From assembly GCF_018417535.1 (NCBI RefSeq), contig NZ_CP070979.1:496001-560000 (forward strand): a DNA stretch of 64,000 nt, written 5' to 3'. Source of the DNA: Burkholderia pyrrocinia. GTDB taxonomy: Bacteria; Pseudomonadota; Gammaproteobacteria; Burkholderiales; Burkholderiaceae. A program made the translations under genes and the position numbers. Below the pieces are notes generated by a model that had not been told where the DNA came from, made no database searches, and saw nothing but the letters and a program-made list of their open reading frames with translations. Of this stretch, positions 36,159 through 44,933 are shown one piece after another. Numbering within the stretch: the stretch's first letter is position 1; each line of letters opens with the position of its first letter.

Positions 36159-37758
36159 AGCTGAATCCGACGAGCGACAGTTGCTGTCGCGCTTCGCCCG
36201 CAACCGGCGCGAGCGTGCCGACGACGCGCTCGACGCCGCGCGGATCGACGAGCCCCGCCGCGACCTTGCGCAGCGCGTGCTCGCCAAGCGTCATCCCGCC
36301 GCGCGTGCCGGTCCAGTACTCGAGCGCGCCGACCTTGTCGCCGTCGCGCAGGTATTCGAACAGCCGCGCGTCGGGCAGGATCACTTCGGCGACGACGGTG
36401 CGGCCGATCGTGCCGACCGTGCGGCAGTGCTCGCAGCCGTCGCCCGCGATGCACACGTCGTGCATCCGGCTGTCGAGCGCAAGCCGCAGGCGCGCGAACA
36501 GGCCCGGCTCGATCCGGTCCGGATGATCGACGAGCCGCAGCTTGCAATGCGGACACAGCAGCTTCACGAGACGCTGGCTGATGAGCCCGGAGATCACCGT
36601 GTGATCGGTGACCATCCGCGCGTGCACGCCGAGATCGATCAGGCGGTCGGCGATCGCGAGCGCGCTGTTCGCGTGCACCGTCGTCCACACCTGGTGGCCC
36701 GTCATCGACGCGCGCAACGCCGTCTGCCCGGACGCGCGGTCGCGGACCTCGCCGATCATGATCGTGTCCGGATCGAGCCGCATCGCGTTCGTGATCGCCG
36801 CCGCGAACGCGAGCGCGCGCGCGTCCTCGGTCGGCGCGTTCGCGACGGGCGTCTGCACCGCGCCGTCGATCGGATATTCGATCGGGTCCTCGACCGTGAT
36901 CACGTGCAGGCTGCCGCGCGACTCGTCGATCTGCGCGGCGAGCATCCGCTGCAGCGTCGTCGATTTGCCGGAACCCGTCGGGCCGCTGATGATGTTCATC
37001 CCGTGCGGCTGTGCGCGCAGCGCACGGAACGCCGCGACGTGCTCGGGCGCGAAGCCGAGCGCCGCGAGATCGGTCGCGTCGCCCGCATCGTTGTACAGGA
37101 GCCGCAGCACCATCAGGCTGCCTTCGTTGGTCGGCGTCGTCGCGATCCGCACGCCGTACAGATCGTCCGGCAGCTTGTCGCGGTCGCCGATGCTCGCGTC
37201 CTGGCGTTCGCTCGGCCGGTAGCTGTTGTCCGACACGGTCGTCATCGCGCCGTACAGCGTCGCGAGCAGCCGCTCGCCGTGCTCGCGCGTGTGCTCGTTC
37301 ACGCGCATGAGCTCGTTGTGGATCCGGAAGTAAACCTCGGTGCTGAAGCGGCGCACGCGGATATGGATGTCCGATGCGCGCTCGCGGCACGCGCGGCCGA
37401 TCAGCTCCTTCGCGAGCACCTGCATCACCGTGTGATCGAGCCGCTCGCCGCCGCCCGCGGCGTTCTGCCGGTACGCCTCGCGCACCTGCATCAGCGTCGC
37501 GGGCGTCGGCCGGTACGGCCGGCCCATCCGGTCAAGCCGCGCGCGATACGACAGCACGAACGGATTCATCTCGTGGCCGTCGGCAATCAGGAGACGCCCG
37601 TCGTCGAACAGGCAGACGAACTTGCGTTCCTCGACGCTCGCGGCAAAGTCGCCCGCTTCGCTGACGGCGCGCGGGCCGCGCGGCGGCGCGGCATCGCCGC
37701 TGGCGGGCAGCGCTGCGCGCACGGGCGGCGCGTCGGGTCGTTGCGCGGCGTGGCTCAT
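36148..37758 (-). CDS. pilQ: Type IVB pilus assembly ATPase, PilQ-like (GspE family)
   Basis: 536 residues. Walker A GPTGSGKST at residues 259-267, the Asp box VITVEDPIEYP, Walker B DTIMIGEVRD and the His box GHQVWTTVHANSA define a secretion ATPase of the GspE group. C-terminal Cys pairs (LLCPHCK and CEHC) suggest zinc binding, as in extension ATPases. The start ATG overlaps the pilP stop (ATGA). It powers pilin extraction and fibre growth; no retraction motif is present here. Confidence 0.92.
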   Translation of the reverse strand: MSHAAQRPDAPPVRAALPASGDAAPPRGPRAVSEAGDFAASVEERKFVCLFDDGRLLIADGHEMNPFVLSYRARLDRMGRPYRPTPATLMQVREAYRQNAAGGGERLDHTVMQVLAKELIGRACRERASDIHIRVRRFSTEVYFRIHNELMRVNEHTREHGERLLATLYGAMTTVSDNSYRPSERQDASIGDRDKLPDDLYGVRIATTPTNEGSLMVLRLLYNDAGDATDLAALGFAPEHVAAFRALRAQPHGMNIISGPTGSGKSTTLQRMLAAQIDESRGSLHVITVEDPIEYPIDGAVQTPVANAPTEDARALAFAAAITNAMRLDPDTIMIGEVRDRASGQTALRASMTGHQVWTTVHANSALAIADRLIDLGVHARMVTDHTVISGLISQRLVKLLCPHCKLRLVDHPDRIEPGLFARLRLALDSRMHDVCIAGDGCEHCRTVGTIGRTVVAEVILPDARLFEYLRDGDKVGALEYWTGTRGGMTLGEHALRKVAAGLVDPRGVERVVGTLAPVAGEARQQLSLVGFSYGT

Positions 37759-38267
37759 GATCCGCTCGCCGGCAGTGCGGGCAGCATCGGCGGCGGCGCG
37801 GCCGGGTCGGCCGGCAGCGGCGGATTGCCCGCGTACGACGGCGACGCCGTCGACAGCCTCGTGGTGCGCCCGCGATTCGACACGACGACCGCACGCGGCT
37901 CGATCGCGACGACGCGTCCACCGTCCGGCAGCGCGTCGCCGCGCTGCACTTCGAATTCGGCGCCGCCGTTCATCCGCAGCGTCGCGAACGCGCGCTTGCC
38001 GACGCCTTCGATCGCCGTCACCGCGAACTGCCCGGCCGGCGCGCCGCCGCGCACGCGCGCGAGCTGCGCGGATCGCTCGGCGACCTGTTGCTCGGTCTCG
38101 AGCTTCTTCAACTGCGCCTGCAGCAGCACCGTCTCGCTTTGCAACTGCGTGAGCCGCGCGGCGGTCGCGCCGTCCTCGTCGGACGACACGGGCCCCGCCG
38201 CGCGCACGGCGCCGGCGAGCACCACCAGGCCAAGTGCGCACATCCATCGGACGCGACTATTTCGCAT
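37755..38267 (-). CDS. pilP: Type IVB pilus biogenesis protein, PilP-like
   Basis: 170 residues: signal peptide (MRNSRVRWMCALGLVVLAGAVRAA), a coiled-coil region (LTQLQSETVLLQAQLKKLETEQQVAERSAQL), and a compact domain (FAVTAIEGVGKRAFATLRMNGGAEFEVQRGD) resembling the HR domain of GspC/PilP, then a Pro/Ala-rich tail. It probably links the inner-membrane machinery to the secretin. Its stop overlaps the start of pilQ. Confidence 0.85.
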   Translation of the reverse strand: MRNSRVRWMCALGLVVLAGAVRAAGPVSSDEDGATAARLTQLQSETVLLQAQLKKLETEQQVAERSAQLARVRGGAPAGQFAVTAIEGVGKRAFATLRMNGGAEFEVQRGDALPDGGRVVAIEPRAVVVSNRGRTTRLSTASPSYAGNPPLPADPAAPPPMLPALPASGS

Positions 38268-39546
38268 AGAGCACTCCTTCGAGAGTCCACTGATTGTTCT
38301 GGTAAGCGAGGTGCTGCACGCGCAGCCCCGGAACGTCGATCGCGCGCACGAACTCGGGCGGCGCGACGCCGCCGAGGCTCGCGTTCAGCCGGTACGCGCG
38401 CCACCCGACCGCGGCGGCCGCCTGCTGCGCGAGATTCGCGAGCGGGGCGCGCGCCGCCTGATCGGGAAGCAGCGGGTCCAGTTTAGCCACGGCATCGAGC
38501 CATTGGAGACGCGACAGAAGTTGCGTCCTGACAACCGAATCGTCGACGAGCGGCGTGTCGCCCGCCGTCGGCGCGGCGAGCGGCACCTCGAGCGTCGCGC
38601 GTTCGCCGTCGGTGTCGACGATCGCGTCGGGCTCCGCGGCGAGCAGGTAGCGCACGTTCGAGCCGTTGCGCGCCCACGTGTAGTGCGCAGCGTCCGGTGT
38701 GCATTCGTAGCGATCGAGCCGCCAGCCGCCCGGCGCGAGCCGGCCGAAGCGCGTCGCGCACGCGCGCGCGAACCCGACCGCGTCGGGCAGCGCCGCCCAC
38801 GGCGGAACGACGGGGCCGCTCTTCGCCTGCCGCGCGGCGAGCTCCGCGCGCACGCGTTCGAGCGCCGCCTCGCGTTGCTCGTCCTCGACCTTCGCGCGAT
38901 GATGCCAATAGGCGAACGCGCCGCCGCCCGCGACGCACACGACCGCCGCGGCGACCAGCGCGGCGCGCGGCGACAAGCGCCGCTCGATGGGCCGCAACGC
39001 CCACCAGCGCTCGGTACGCGGCCGGCCGCCACGGCGCGGCAGCAGATCGTCGAGCCGCTTCGGCTGAAAATTCTGGAAGCCCTGTTTCTCGAGCTCCAGT
39101 TCGCCGATCACGACGTTCCAGCCGCCCCACGCGTAATCGGTATGCAGCCGTTCCAACGCTTCTTCGCGAGTGCCGACCCAGTCGCCGTTCGGCATGAACG
39201 CGTGGTCGCGCACCGCGAAGTACGCCCAGCGTCCGTCGGGCAGCGCGAACGCGCCGAGCCAGTTCGGCGCGGGCTGCCGGCGTCCGTTGTAGAACGCGCC
39301 TTCGAGCGCGATCGCGCGCGACACCATCGCGCCGAGCGACAGATGCCCGGGCGCGAAACCGTCGCGCGTGTTCGCATAGCCCGCCGCCGCGCCGCCGCGA
39401 TCGATCCGCAGCACCATCAGGTCGAACTTCAGCTTCTTCGCGAGCTCGACTGCTTCGGCGCGCAGCTCGTTGCGCCTCGACAGCGACTGCCAGAACAAGC
39501 CGCCGACGAAGCGCTGGCGGCCGATTTGAATCACCTGCGCGCTCAT
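38257..39546 (-). CDS. pilO: Type IVB pilus biogenesis protein, PilO-like
   Basis: 429 residues of the R64 PilO/PAP_PilO type: an actin-like or cytoplasmic N-terminal part (MSAQVIQIGRQRFVGGLFWQ, LDDLLPRR), one transmembrane helix (AALVAAAVVCVAGGGAFAYWH, about residues 195-215), a coiled coil, and a periplasmic domain (GRLAPGGWRLDRYEC). The protein is thought to span the inner membrane and recruit PilP. It starts 11 bp after pilN and overlaps pilP by 11 bp. Confidence 0.85.
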   Translation of the reverse strand: MSAQVIQIGRQRFVGGLFWQSLSRRNELRAEAVELAKKLKFDLMVLRIDRGGAAAGYANTRDGFAPGHLSLGAMVSRAIALEGAFYNGRRQPAPNWLGAFALPDGRWAYFAVRDHAFMPNGDWVGTREEALERLHTDYAWGGWNVVIGELELEKQGFQNFQPKRLDDLLPRRGGRPRTERWWALRPIERRLSPRAALVAAAVVCVAGGGAFAYWHHRAKVEDEQREAALERVRAELAARQAKSGPVVPPWAALPDAVGFARACATRFGRLAPGGWRLDRYECTPDAAHYTWARNGSNVRYLLAAEPDAIVDTDGERATLEVPLAAPTAGDTPLVDDSVVRTQLLSRLQWLDAVAKLDPLLPDQAARAPLANLAQQAAAAVGWRAYRLNASLGGVAPPEFVRAIDVPGLRVQHLAYQNNQWTLEGVLYAK

Positions 39547-39557
39547 TGCCGGCTCCG

Positions 39558-41312
39558 TCAGGCGCCGCCGCGCTGCGTGACGGGCGTGATCAGGATCACG
39601 ATCACCTCGCGCGAGCGTTGCGCCTCGTAGCCGCCGCCGAGCGCGATCATCTTCGGCGTGCCGATGCCGCGCTCGTCGAGCGAATCGTTCGTGCCTTCGT
39701 AGCCGCTGATGACGAGCGTCTCGCCCGACTTCATCGCGACCCGCTGCAGGAAGTTGCGCATGTCGACGTCGGGCGTCTGGATCCGCGTCGCGCCGCTGCC
39801 CGTGCTGCTCGACACTTCCTTCAGCTGGAGCAGCGACGAGATGTTCGTCGAGAACTGCAGCATCACGGTGCCATCGTCGAGCACGTGCGGCAACAGCGTC
39901 ATGTTGAAGCCCGTCGTTACGGTGCCCGGCGTGAGCGCGGTCGACGAGCCGACGTTCGCGGTGTTCGTCGTCGACACCGACGCGAGATAGCCCGTCTGCG
40001 TCGCGACCTGCACGGGCACCGGCTGGTTGTTGAGCGTCGTGACCGACGCCGACGTCTTGCGCCGCACCGTCCCCTGCTGCGACAACGCGCGAATCAGCAG
40101 CTTGGTGCCGTTGAAGCGGCTCGTCGGGCTGAGCACCGTCGCGGACAGATCGCCGGGCGTCACCGCGGCCGGCGTGAACGGGTTGGAGATCCCGAATTGC
40201 GCCGACACCGTCTTGTAGACGAGGCTCCAGTCGATCCCGTATGCGTCGCCCGCCTTCAGCGACACGCTGAGCACCGTCACGTTGAGCATCACCTGCCGCG
40301 ACAGCGAGCGGTTCTGCTGCGTCATGAACGCTGCGACGCGCTCGATCACGTCGGGCGTGTCGGTCACCGAGATCGAGCCGGTCGCGGGCGATGCGACCGA
40401 GCTGCCGTAGCGCGACAGCATCGACTGGATCGCGCTCTGCAGCCCGTTGAACACGGACAGCTGCGAATTCACCGCGGTGTTCGCCGTATTGTTTGCGGTG
40501 AGGCCCGTCGTGCCGGAGCCGGAGCCCGAGCCGCTCGCGCCACCGCCCGAGCCGCCGGACTGCGAGCCGCCCGACGTGCCGTCGCTCGTCGCGCCGCTCA
40601 CCACCGACGCGTTCAGCGACGAGTCGCCGGGAATCGCGTTGACCTGGAACGTGCGGGTATCGGTGAAGAAGAAGCGGATCGTCCCCTGCTCGTATTTCCA
40701 GAAGACGCCGAAGCGCGCGCATGCCGCGTCGAGCAGGCCGCGCAGCGTGCCGCCCGTGTACAGGATGCGCGCCGGCGCGAACGACGTGCCGCCGCCGCCG
40801 CCGTCCGCGCCGCTGCCCGCCTTGCCGCCGCCGGACGACCCGCCGCCCGGCATGCCGGGCGGCAGCGGCGGCACCGAGCGCCCGCCCGCCGCGTCGAGGA
40901 ACGCGGGTGCGCCGCGCGCGACGCCGTCCGCGCCGCCGCCTTGCTGCGAACGCGCGGCCGCCTGCTGCGCGCTCGCGGCGACCTGCGTCGGTACCTGCGT
41001 GAGCCGCGTGATCTGCTCGGCGAATTCGGATAACGACGAGACCGTGCGGTCGAACGACGCCGGCTCGTCGAATAGCGCGGGGAGCTGTTCGCGGCTCTGC
41101 AGCTTCACCGCGCCCGCCGACACCCACAGGCCGTTGTCGACGACGACGGGCGACAGCGCGTGCACGCTGTTGTCGCCATCGGCGGTGCGCTTGAGGAGCG
41201 CGCCGGATTCATCCGAATCGCGTCGCACGTCCCGCTCGATGCCGCTGCGCAGCCCGGTGCAGCCGCTCAGCAGCGCGGCGGCCAGTAACGAAATGACGAA
41301 AAAGACGCGCAT
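39558..41312 (-). CDS. pilN: Type IVB pilus outer-membrane lipoprotein secretin, PilN-like
   Basis: 584 residues with a lipoprotein signal (VISLLAAALLSGC, lipid-modified Cys), an N-terminal domain typical of PilN/BfpB, two Gly/Ser-rich linkers, and a secretin domain (VMLNVTVLSVSLKAGDAYGIDWSLV, FNMTLLPHVLDDGTVMLQFSTNIS, VAMKSGETLVISGYEGTNDS, EVIVILITPV). It forms the pilus outer-membrane channel. ATG 41312 overlaps the preceding stop by one base. This is a second, unrelated secretin besides SctC in the same island. Confidence 0.92.
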   Translation of the reverse strand: MRVFFVISLLAAALLSGCTGLRSGIERDVRRDSDESGALLKRTADGDNSVHALSPVVVDNGLWVSAGAVKLQSREQLPALFDEPASFDRTVSSLSEFAEQITRLTQVPTQVAASAQQAAARSQQGGGADGVARGAPAFLDAAGGRSVPPLPPGMPGGGSSGGGKAGSGADGGGGGTSFAPARILYTGGTLRGLLDAACARFGVFWKYEQGTIRFFFTDTRTFQVNAIPGDSSLNASVVSGATSDGTSGGSQSGGSGGGASGSGSGSGTTGLTANNTANTAVNSQLSVFNGLQSAIQSMLSRYGSSVASPATGSISVTDTPDVIERVAAFMTQQNRSLSRQVMLNVTVLSVSLKAGDAYGIDWSLVYKTVSAQFGISNPFTPAAVTPGDLSATVLSPTSRFNGTKLLIRALSQQGTVRRKTSASVTTLNNQPVPVQVATQTGYLASVSTTNTANVGSSTALTPGTVTTGFNMTLLPHVLDDGTVMLQFSTNISSLLQLKEVSSSTGSGATRIQTPDVDMRNFLQRVAMKSGETLVISGYEGTNDSLDERGIGTPKMIALGGGYEAQRSREVIVILITPVTQRGGA

Positions 41313-41800
41313 CAGCCCGCTCCCTGCGCGACGACGCGCAACACGTGATTGCCTTGATAGAGAATCGCCTGGATCGGCGTCGCCGTGCGGCCGAGACTCG
41401 CGACGAGCACTTGCAGCGCATCCTCGAACGAGCCGCGCAGCGTCGCCTGCGCGTCGATGCTGAAATCGACCGGCGCATCCCAGACGAGCTGCCAGCCCGC
41501 CGTGCGCGCCCATCGCAACAAGACGCCGCGGATCGTGCCGTCGGACGCGCGCACGTCCCAGACGGGTGCGTCCGCAACGGGCAGCGACGCGGGCCGCGCG
41601 GCCGTGGCTGACGTCGACGGCGATACCGCGCGCAAGACGTCGACGCGCGTTGCCGTCAGCGGTGCGTGATCGAAGCGCTCGACAAATGGGCCGCCGATCA
41701 CCGGATCGGTGCCGGCGGGCGGGCCGCTCGCCGCGCAATCGGTTGCAAAAAGCGCGGTCGCGATGAACGCGGCCGCGGCGACCGTAGCGCCGTGCATCAT
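41312..41800 (-). CDS. pilL: TcpQ/PilL C-terminal-domain protein
   Basis: 162 residues with a signal peptide (MMHGATVAAAAFIATALFAT) and a C-terminal TcpQ domain: SDGTIRGVLLRWARTAGWQLVWDAPVDF, SFEDALQVLVASLG, ILYQGNHVLRVV. In toxin-coregulated and R64 pili this domain stabilises or targets the secretin. It is shorter than R64 PilL, which has an extra N-terminal part. It is the first gene of the minus-strand pilus operon. Confidence 0.8.
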   Translation of the reverse strand: MMHGATVAAAAFIATALFATDCAASGPPAGTDPVIGGPFVERFDHAPLTATRVDVLRAVSPSTSATAARPASLPVADAPVWDVRASDGTIRGVLLRWARTAGWQLVWDAPVDFSIDAQATLRGSFEDALQVLVASLGRTATPIQAILYQGNHVLRVVAQGAG

Positions 41801-42012
41801 GATTGTCCTCGTTACTCGACTGCTGCCGTGCGCCGCTGGCCCCCGCGCTTTGCTGCTCGATGATCCCGGATGCCGGGTCCGACGCCCCGGACCGCCTGCG
41901 CGACCGGAAATGGCTTTCCGAACATGGGATTACCGCAGCGTTACATAATAGGTCTACGCACGCAGTCGCATTATTGAAGTGATTATTGCGCGGCAAATAT
42001 ACCCCGAACAGT

Positions 42013-42038
42013 TTGACAAAAGCTAGTTTGCATGCAAA
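42013..42038 (+). promoter_or_regulatory. Candidate promoter with embedded 12-bp palindrome before the PilT-like gene
   Basis: A consensus TTGACA at 42013-42018 is followed by the perfect palindrome TTTGCATGCAAA at 42027-42038, which would lie between -35 and a weak AT-rich -10 near 42037-42045. The element sits 75 bp upstream of the PilT-like start in the 312-bp divergent region with the pilus operon. I see no hrpII box here, so the pilus genes look to be under different control from the T3SS genes. Confidence 0.4.
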
Positions 42039-42112
42039 ATTAAATAGACCATTCAATTTCCTCTTTCACCGCGCGAAATGCGCCGCCCAATCCATTCATT
42101 CGAACTGCCAAG

Positions 42113-43219
42113 ATGAACCAGCATGCCGCCGCCGCCCCGCTGCGCGATCTCGCGGGCGAAGTGCTCGGCCTGATCGACCTGAAGCAGATGTTCACCGACA
42201 TCCACATCGAGCAGGACCGCCCCGTCACGATCAAGACGCCGCGCGGCTGGGCCGAGACGAGCGACGAACCGGTGCTCCTCGACGACATGCGGCCGCTGCT
42301 CGACGCGATCGACGAGCATTGGGAAGCCGCGCTTCGTCAAGGCACGCTCGACCGCCCGTTTGTCCTCACGCGCTGCCGGCTGCGCTGCCACGTATACCGC
42401 GCGGGCGGCGGCCGCAAGATCGTGATCTCGATGCGCCGGCTGCCGCTCAAGCCGCTGCCGCTCGAGGAACTCGGCCTGCCCGTCTACGTGCGCTCGATGC
42501 TCGACAACACGAAGGGCATCATCCTCGTCACGGGCCCGACGGGCTCGGGCAAGACGACGACGATCGCGTCGCTGCTCGAGCACATCAACGCGACGCGCAA
42601 CACGCATATCGTCACGATCGAGGAGCCGATCGAATACTATCTGGAGCGCCGCCAGTCAATCATCTCGCAGCGCGAAGTGCCGACCGACACGCCGAATTTC
42701 CCGCACGGGCTGCGCGAGGCGCTGCGGCAGAAGCCGGACGTCGTGATGGTCGGCGAGGTGCGCGACGCGCAGACGGCCGACACGCTGCTGCAAGCGGGTG
42801 AATCGGGGCACCTCGTGCTCGCGACGATGCACACGGGCAGCGCGGTCAGCGCGCTCAACAAGCTGCTGTCGTTCTTTCCGGTCGAGCAGCGCGACCGGCA
42901 CGCGGTCGCGCTCGCCGAATCGCTGATCGGCATCGTCTGCCAGAGCCTCGTGCCGAGCGCGGACGGCGAAAGCCTCGTGCTCGCGAGCGAACTGCTGTTC
43001 AACAACAACAACCAGGTCGCGAAGCTGATCGCGGATCCGACGAAGCTGCACCTCGTCAACGAGTTCCTGCGGCGCCGCGAGGACAACATGTCGCGCTCCC
43101 TGAACGACGACCTCGCCGCGCTCGCGGCCCGCAACCGGATCTCGACGAAGGACGCGTTACGGGCGACTTACAATCGGATCGAGCTGAATGAAATGATGCA
43201 GTCGATTGTTAATCGTTAG
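42113..43219 (+). CDS. PilT-like twitching/retraction ATPase
   Basis: 368 residues. Walker A GPTGSGKTT at 141-149, then HIVTIEEPIEYYLE, DVVMVGEVRDAQTADTLLQAGESGHLVLATMHTGSA and the Arg-rich His box place it with PilT/PilU rather than GspE. The AIRNLIRE motif, important for retraction in PilT, is replaced by NQVAKLIADPTK, so it may be a diverged PilT or PilU. It diverges from the pilus operon and is oriented away. R64-type pilus systems usually lack such an ATPase, so its presence may give these pili retraction. Confidence 0.85.
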   Translation: MNQHAAAAPLRDLAGEVLGLIDLKQMFTDIHIEQDRPVTIKTPRGWAETSDEPVLLDDMRPLLDAIDEHWEAALRQGTLDRPFVLTRCRLRCHVYRAGGGRKIVISMRRLPLKPLPLEELGLPVYVRSMLDNTKGIILVTGPTGSGKTTTIASLLEHINATRNTHIVTIEEPIEYYLERRQSIISQREVPTDTPNFPHGLREALRQKPDVVMVGEVRDAQTADTLLQAGESGHLVLATMHTGSAVSALNKLLSFFPVEQRDRHAVALAESLIGIVCQSLVPSADGESLVLASELLFNNNNQVAKLIADPTKLHLVNEFLRRREDNMSRSLNDDLAALAARNRISTKDALRATYNRIELNEMMQSIVNR

Positions 43220-43385
43220 GCGCGCATCCGATCCGATATTTCTCATGCCGATCTAAAATCGGAAACAATCGTATAAACATGCCGAATCCCGTGTTAATCG
43301 ACTGGTGGAATTAATTTCAAAAGCCGATTGTCGTCGCGCGTCTAAATCATGCTAGACCGTCGTTTAATAATGCGTGGAGTTTGCA

Positions 43386-44933
43386 TCAATTGCCGAGCAG
43401 GCGCGTCTGCGTGCTGAGGCCGAGGCCGTCCGGCGGCGTCGCCGACGAATGCGCACGTAACGTCGCGCGCTTCGCGGTTTCGGGGAAGCTGGCGATTGCG
43501 CTTGCCGCGGCCGGCGCGCGTCGCGCCTGCGCGGTCGGCGATGCCGGCGGCGGCCGGCGCACGGGATCGGCGGACGTCACGCGCGGCGTCACCAGCACGA
43601 GCTGCTGCGCTTCATGTCCGGCGGCAAGCGGCAGCGCGAGCGCCACGCATTCCCCTGCCGAGAGCGTCGCGCCGGACACGGTTTCGCGCGACGACGATGC
43701 GCCGGCCGAGCGGCTGTCGCGGTCCGCCCAGCGCTCGACGATACGCATGTCGAGCGCATAACGGCCCGCCTGCGCGGTCTCGCGCGGCGTAACCCGCATC
43801 GCGAATCCGTTCCGCTGCGCGTCGAGCGATCGCGCATCGCCGTCGCCCGACGTGACGAACACCTGCCGCAGACGGCCGAAATCCGCGCTGTCGTCGGGGA
43901 GCGTCAGCGTCGAGCCGTCGGCGTCGATCGATGCGTCGCCGTGCGCGGCAAGCTCGGCGATGCGCGCGCGCATCGGCGCGCAGCCGTCCGGCGCGGGCGC
44001 GATCGCCACGCGCGGGGCGGATGCGCCGAAGGATACGGACGCCTGCGTGTCGTCGCGCCACCACAACCCGAGCGCGTCGATCTGCGCGCGCGCGAGCGTC
44101 GCGCCGAACGCATCGATCCGAATCGGCGCGGGCAGCGTATCGAGCTGCGCGACGAGCCGTGCATCGCGTGCCAGCCGCGCGGGCACGTCGCGGATCAGCA
44201 CGGTGTTCGAGCGTGCATCCGCGTCGACGATCGGCAGCGACGCCGTGAATTCGCGCACGCTGGGCACCGCGCGCGGCGCGACGCCGTCCTGCTCGAGCCG
44301 GCGGCGCAGCCGCGTCGCGAGCCCCGGCAGCGACGCATCGCCCGCGTCGCCGCGCACGGCGCGGTCAGCCGCCGCGCGCGCATGCAGCCTGAACGCGCGC
44401 GTCTCGGTCCGCACGCGCGCCTGCGCTGCTTCGTCGAGCGCGCGCGCGGCGGCGAGCACGAGCGCGACATAGCGCGGCGGGCCGGCGACCCGCACGATCC
44501 GCGCCGCGTCGTCGTAGCCGGGCCGCCAGCGCTCGTCGACGATCCGCTGCCGTGCGAGCGTCGCGCGCAGCTCGGCCGGCGTCGCGTAATTGAGCCGCAC
44601 CGCCGCACGCTCGAACGCATCGGGCGCGACGAGCTGCAGCACCGCGCCGTCGTAGTACGCCGCAAGTCCGCACGTGCGCGCAACCCAGTCGACAAAACGC
44701 CGCGGCGGCAGCGCCTCGCGCACGTCGAGCCGGCACGACGCGCCTGCGTCCACGTCGATCGCGACGCCCGAGCGGCGGCTCAGTTCGCTCAACGCGGCGG
44801 CGGCGCTCACCGGCCCGACGCGATAGTCGAAGCGCGCGAGCGGCCACGCGAGCGGCACCGCATGCAGCGCCGGCGCATGGCTCGCGAGCGCGAGCACGAT
44901 GGCGGCAGCCGACGCGGCCGCGCGCCACGTCAC
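43386..44933 (-). CDS. SctC-like protein with degenerate secretin domain
   Basis: 515 residues with a signal peptide. The N-terminal half parallels SctC of this island: DYRVGPVSAAAALSELSRRSGV, LAAYYDGAVLQLV, VAGPPRYVALVLAAARALDE, DARSNTVLIRDVPARLARDARLVAQLD. The region that should form the beta-barrel is short and poorly conserved, ending LVLVTPRV then a Pro/Ala/Ser tail. It may be a pilotin-like or sensor accessory protein rather than a pore. The start is GTG 44933, overlapping the response-regulator stop by four bases, so it is the third gene of a sensor-regulator-SctC-like operon. Confidence 0.75.
   Translation of the reverse strand: MTWRAAASAAAIVLALASHAPALHAVPLAWPLARFDYRVGPVSAAAALSELSRRSGVAIDVDAGASCRLDVREALPPRRFVDWVARTCGLAAYYDGAVLQLVAPDAFERAAVRLNYATPAELRATLARQRIVDERWRPGYDDAARIVRVAGPPRYVALVLAAARALDEAAQARVRTETRAFRLHARAAADRAVRGDAGDASLPGLATRLRRRLEQDGVAPRAVPSVREFTASLPIVDADARSNTVLIRDVPARLARDARLVAQLDTLPAPIRIDAFGATLARAQIDALGLWWRDDTQASVSFGASAPRVAIAPAPDGCAPMRARIAELAAHGDASIDADGSTLTLPDDSADFGRLRQVFVTSGDGDARSLDAQRNGFAMRVTPRETAQAGRYALDMRIVERWADRDSRSAGASSSRETVSGATLSAGECVALALPLAAGHEAQQLVLVTPRVTSADPVRRPPPASPTAQARRAPAAASAIASFPETAKRATLRAHSSATPPDGLGLSTQTRLLGN

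Noticed and set aside
36181..39630. Very long plus-strand open frame (over 1100 codons) opposite the pilQ-pilP-pilO genes
   Set aside because: Arg/Ala/His-rich composition without domains; it is the antisense shadow common in high-GC genes, while the minus-strand frames have clear family motifs and overlapping starts and stops.
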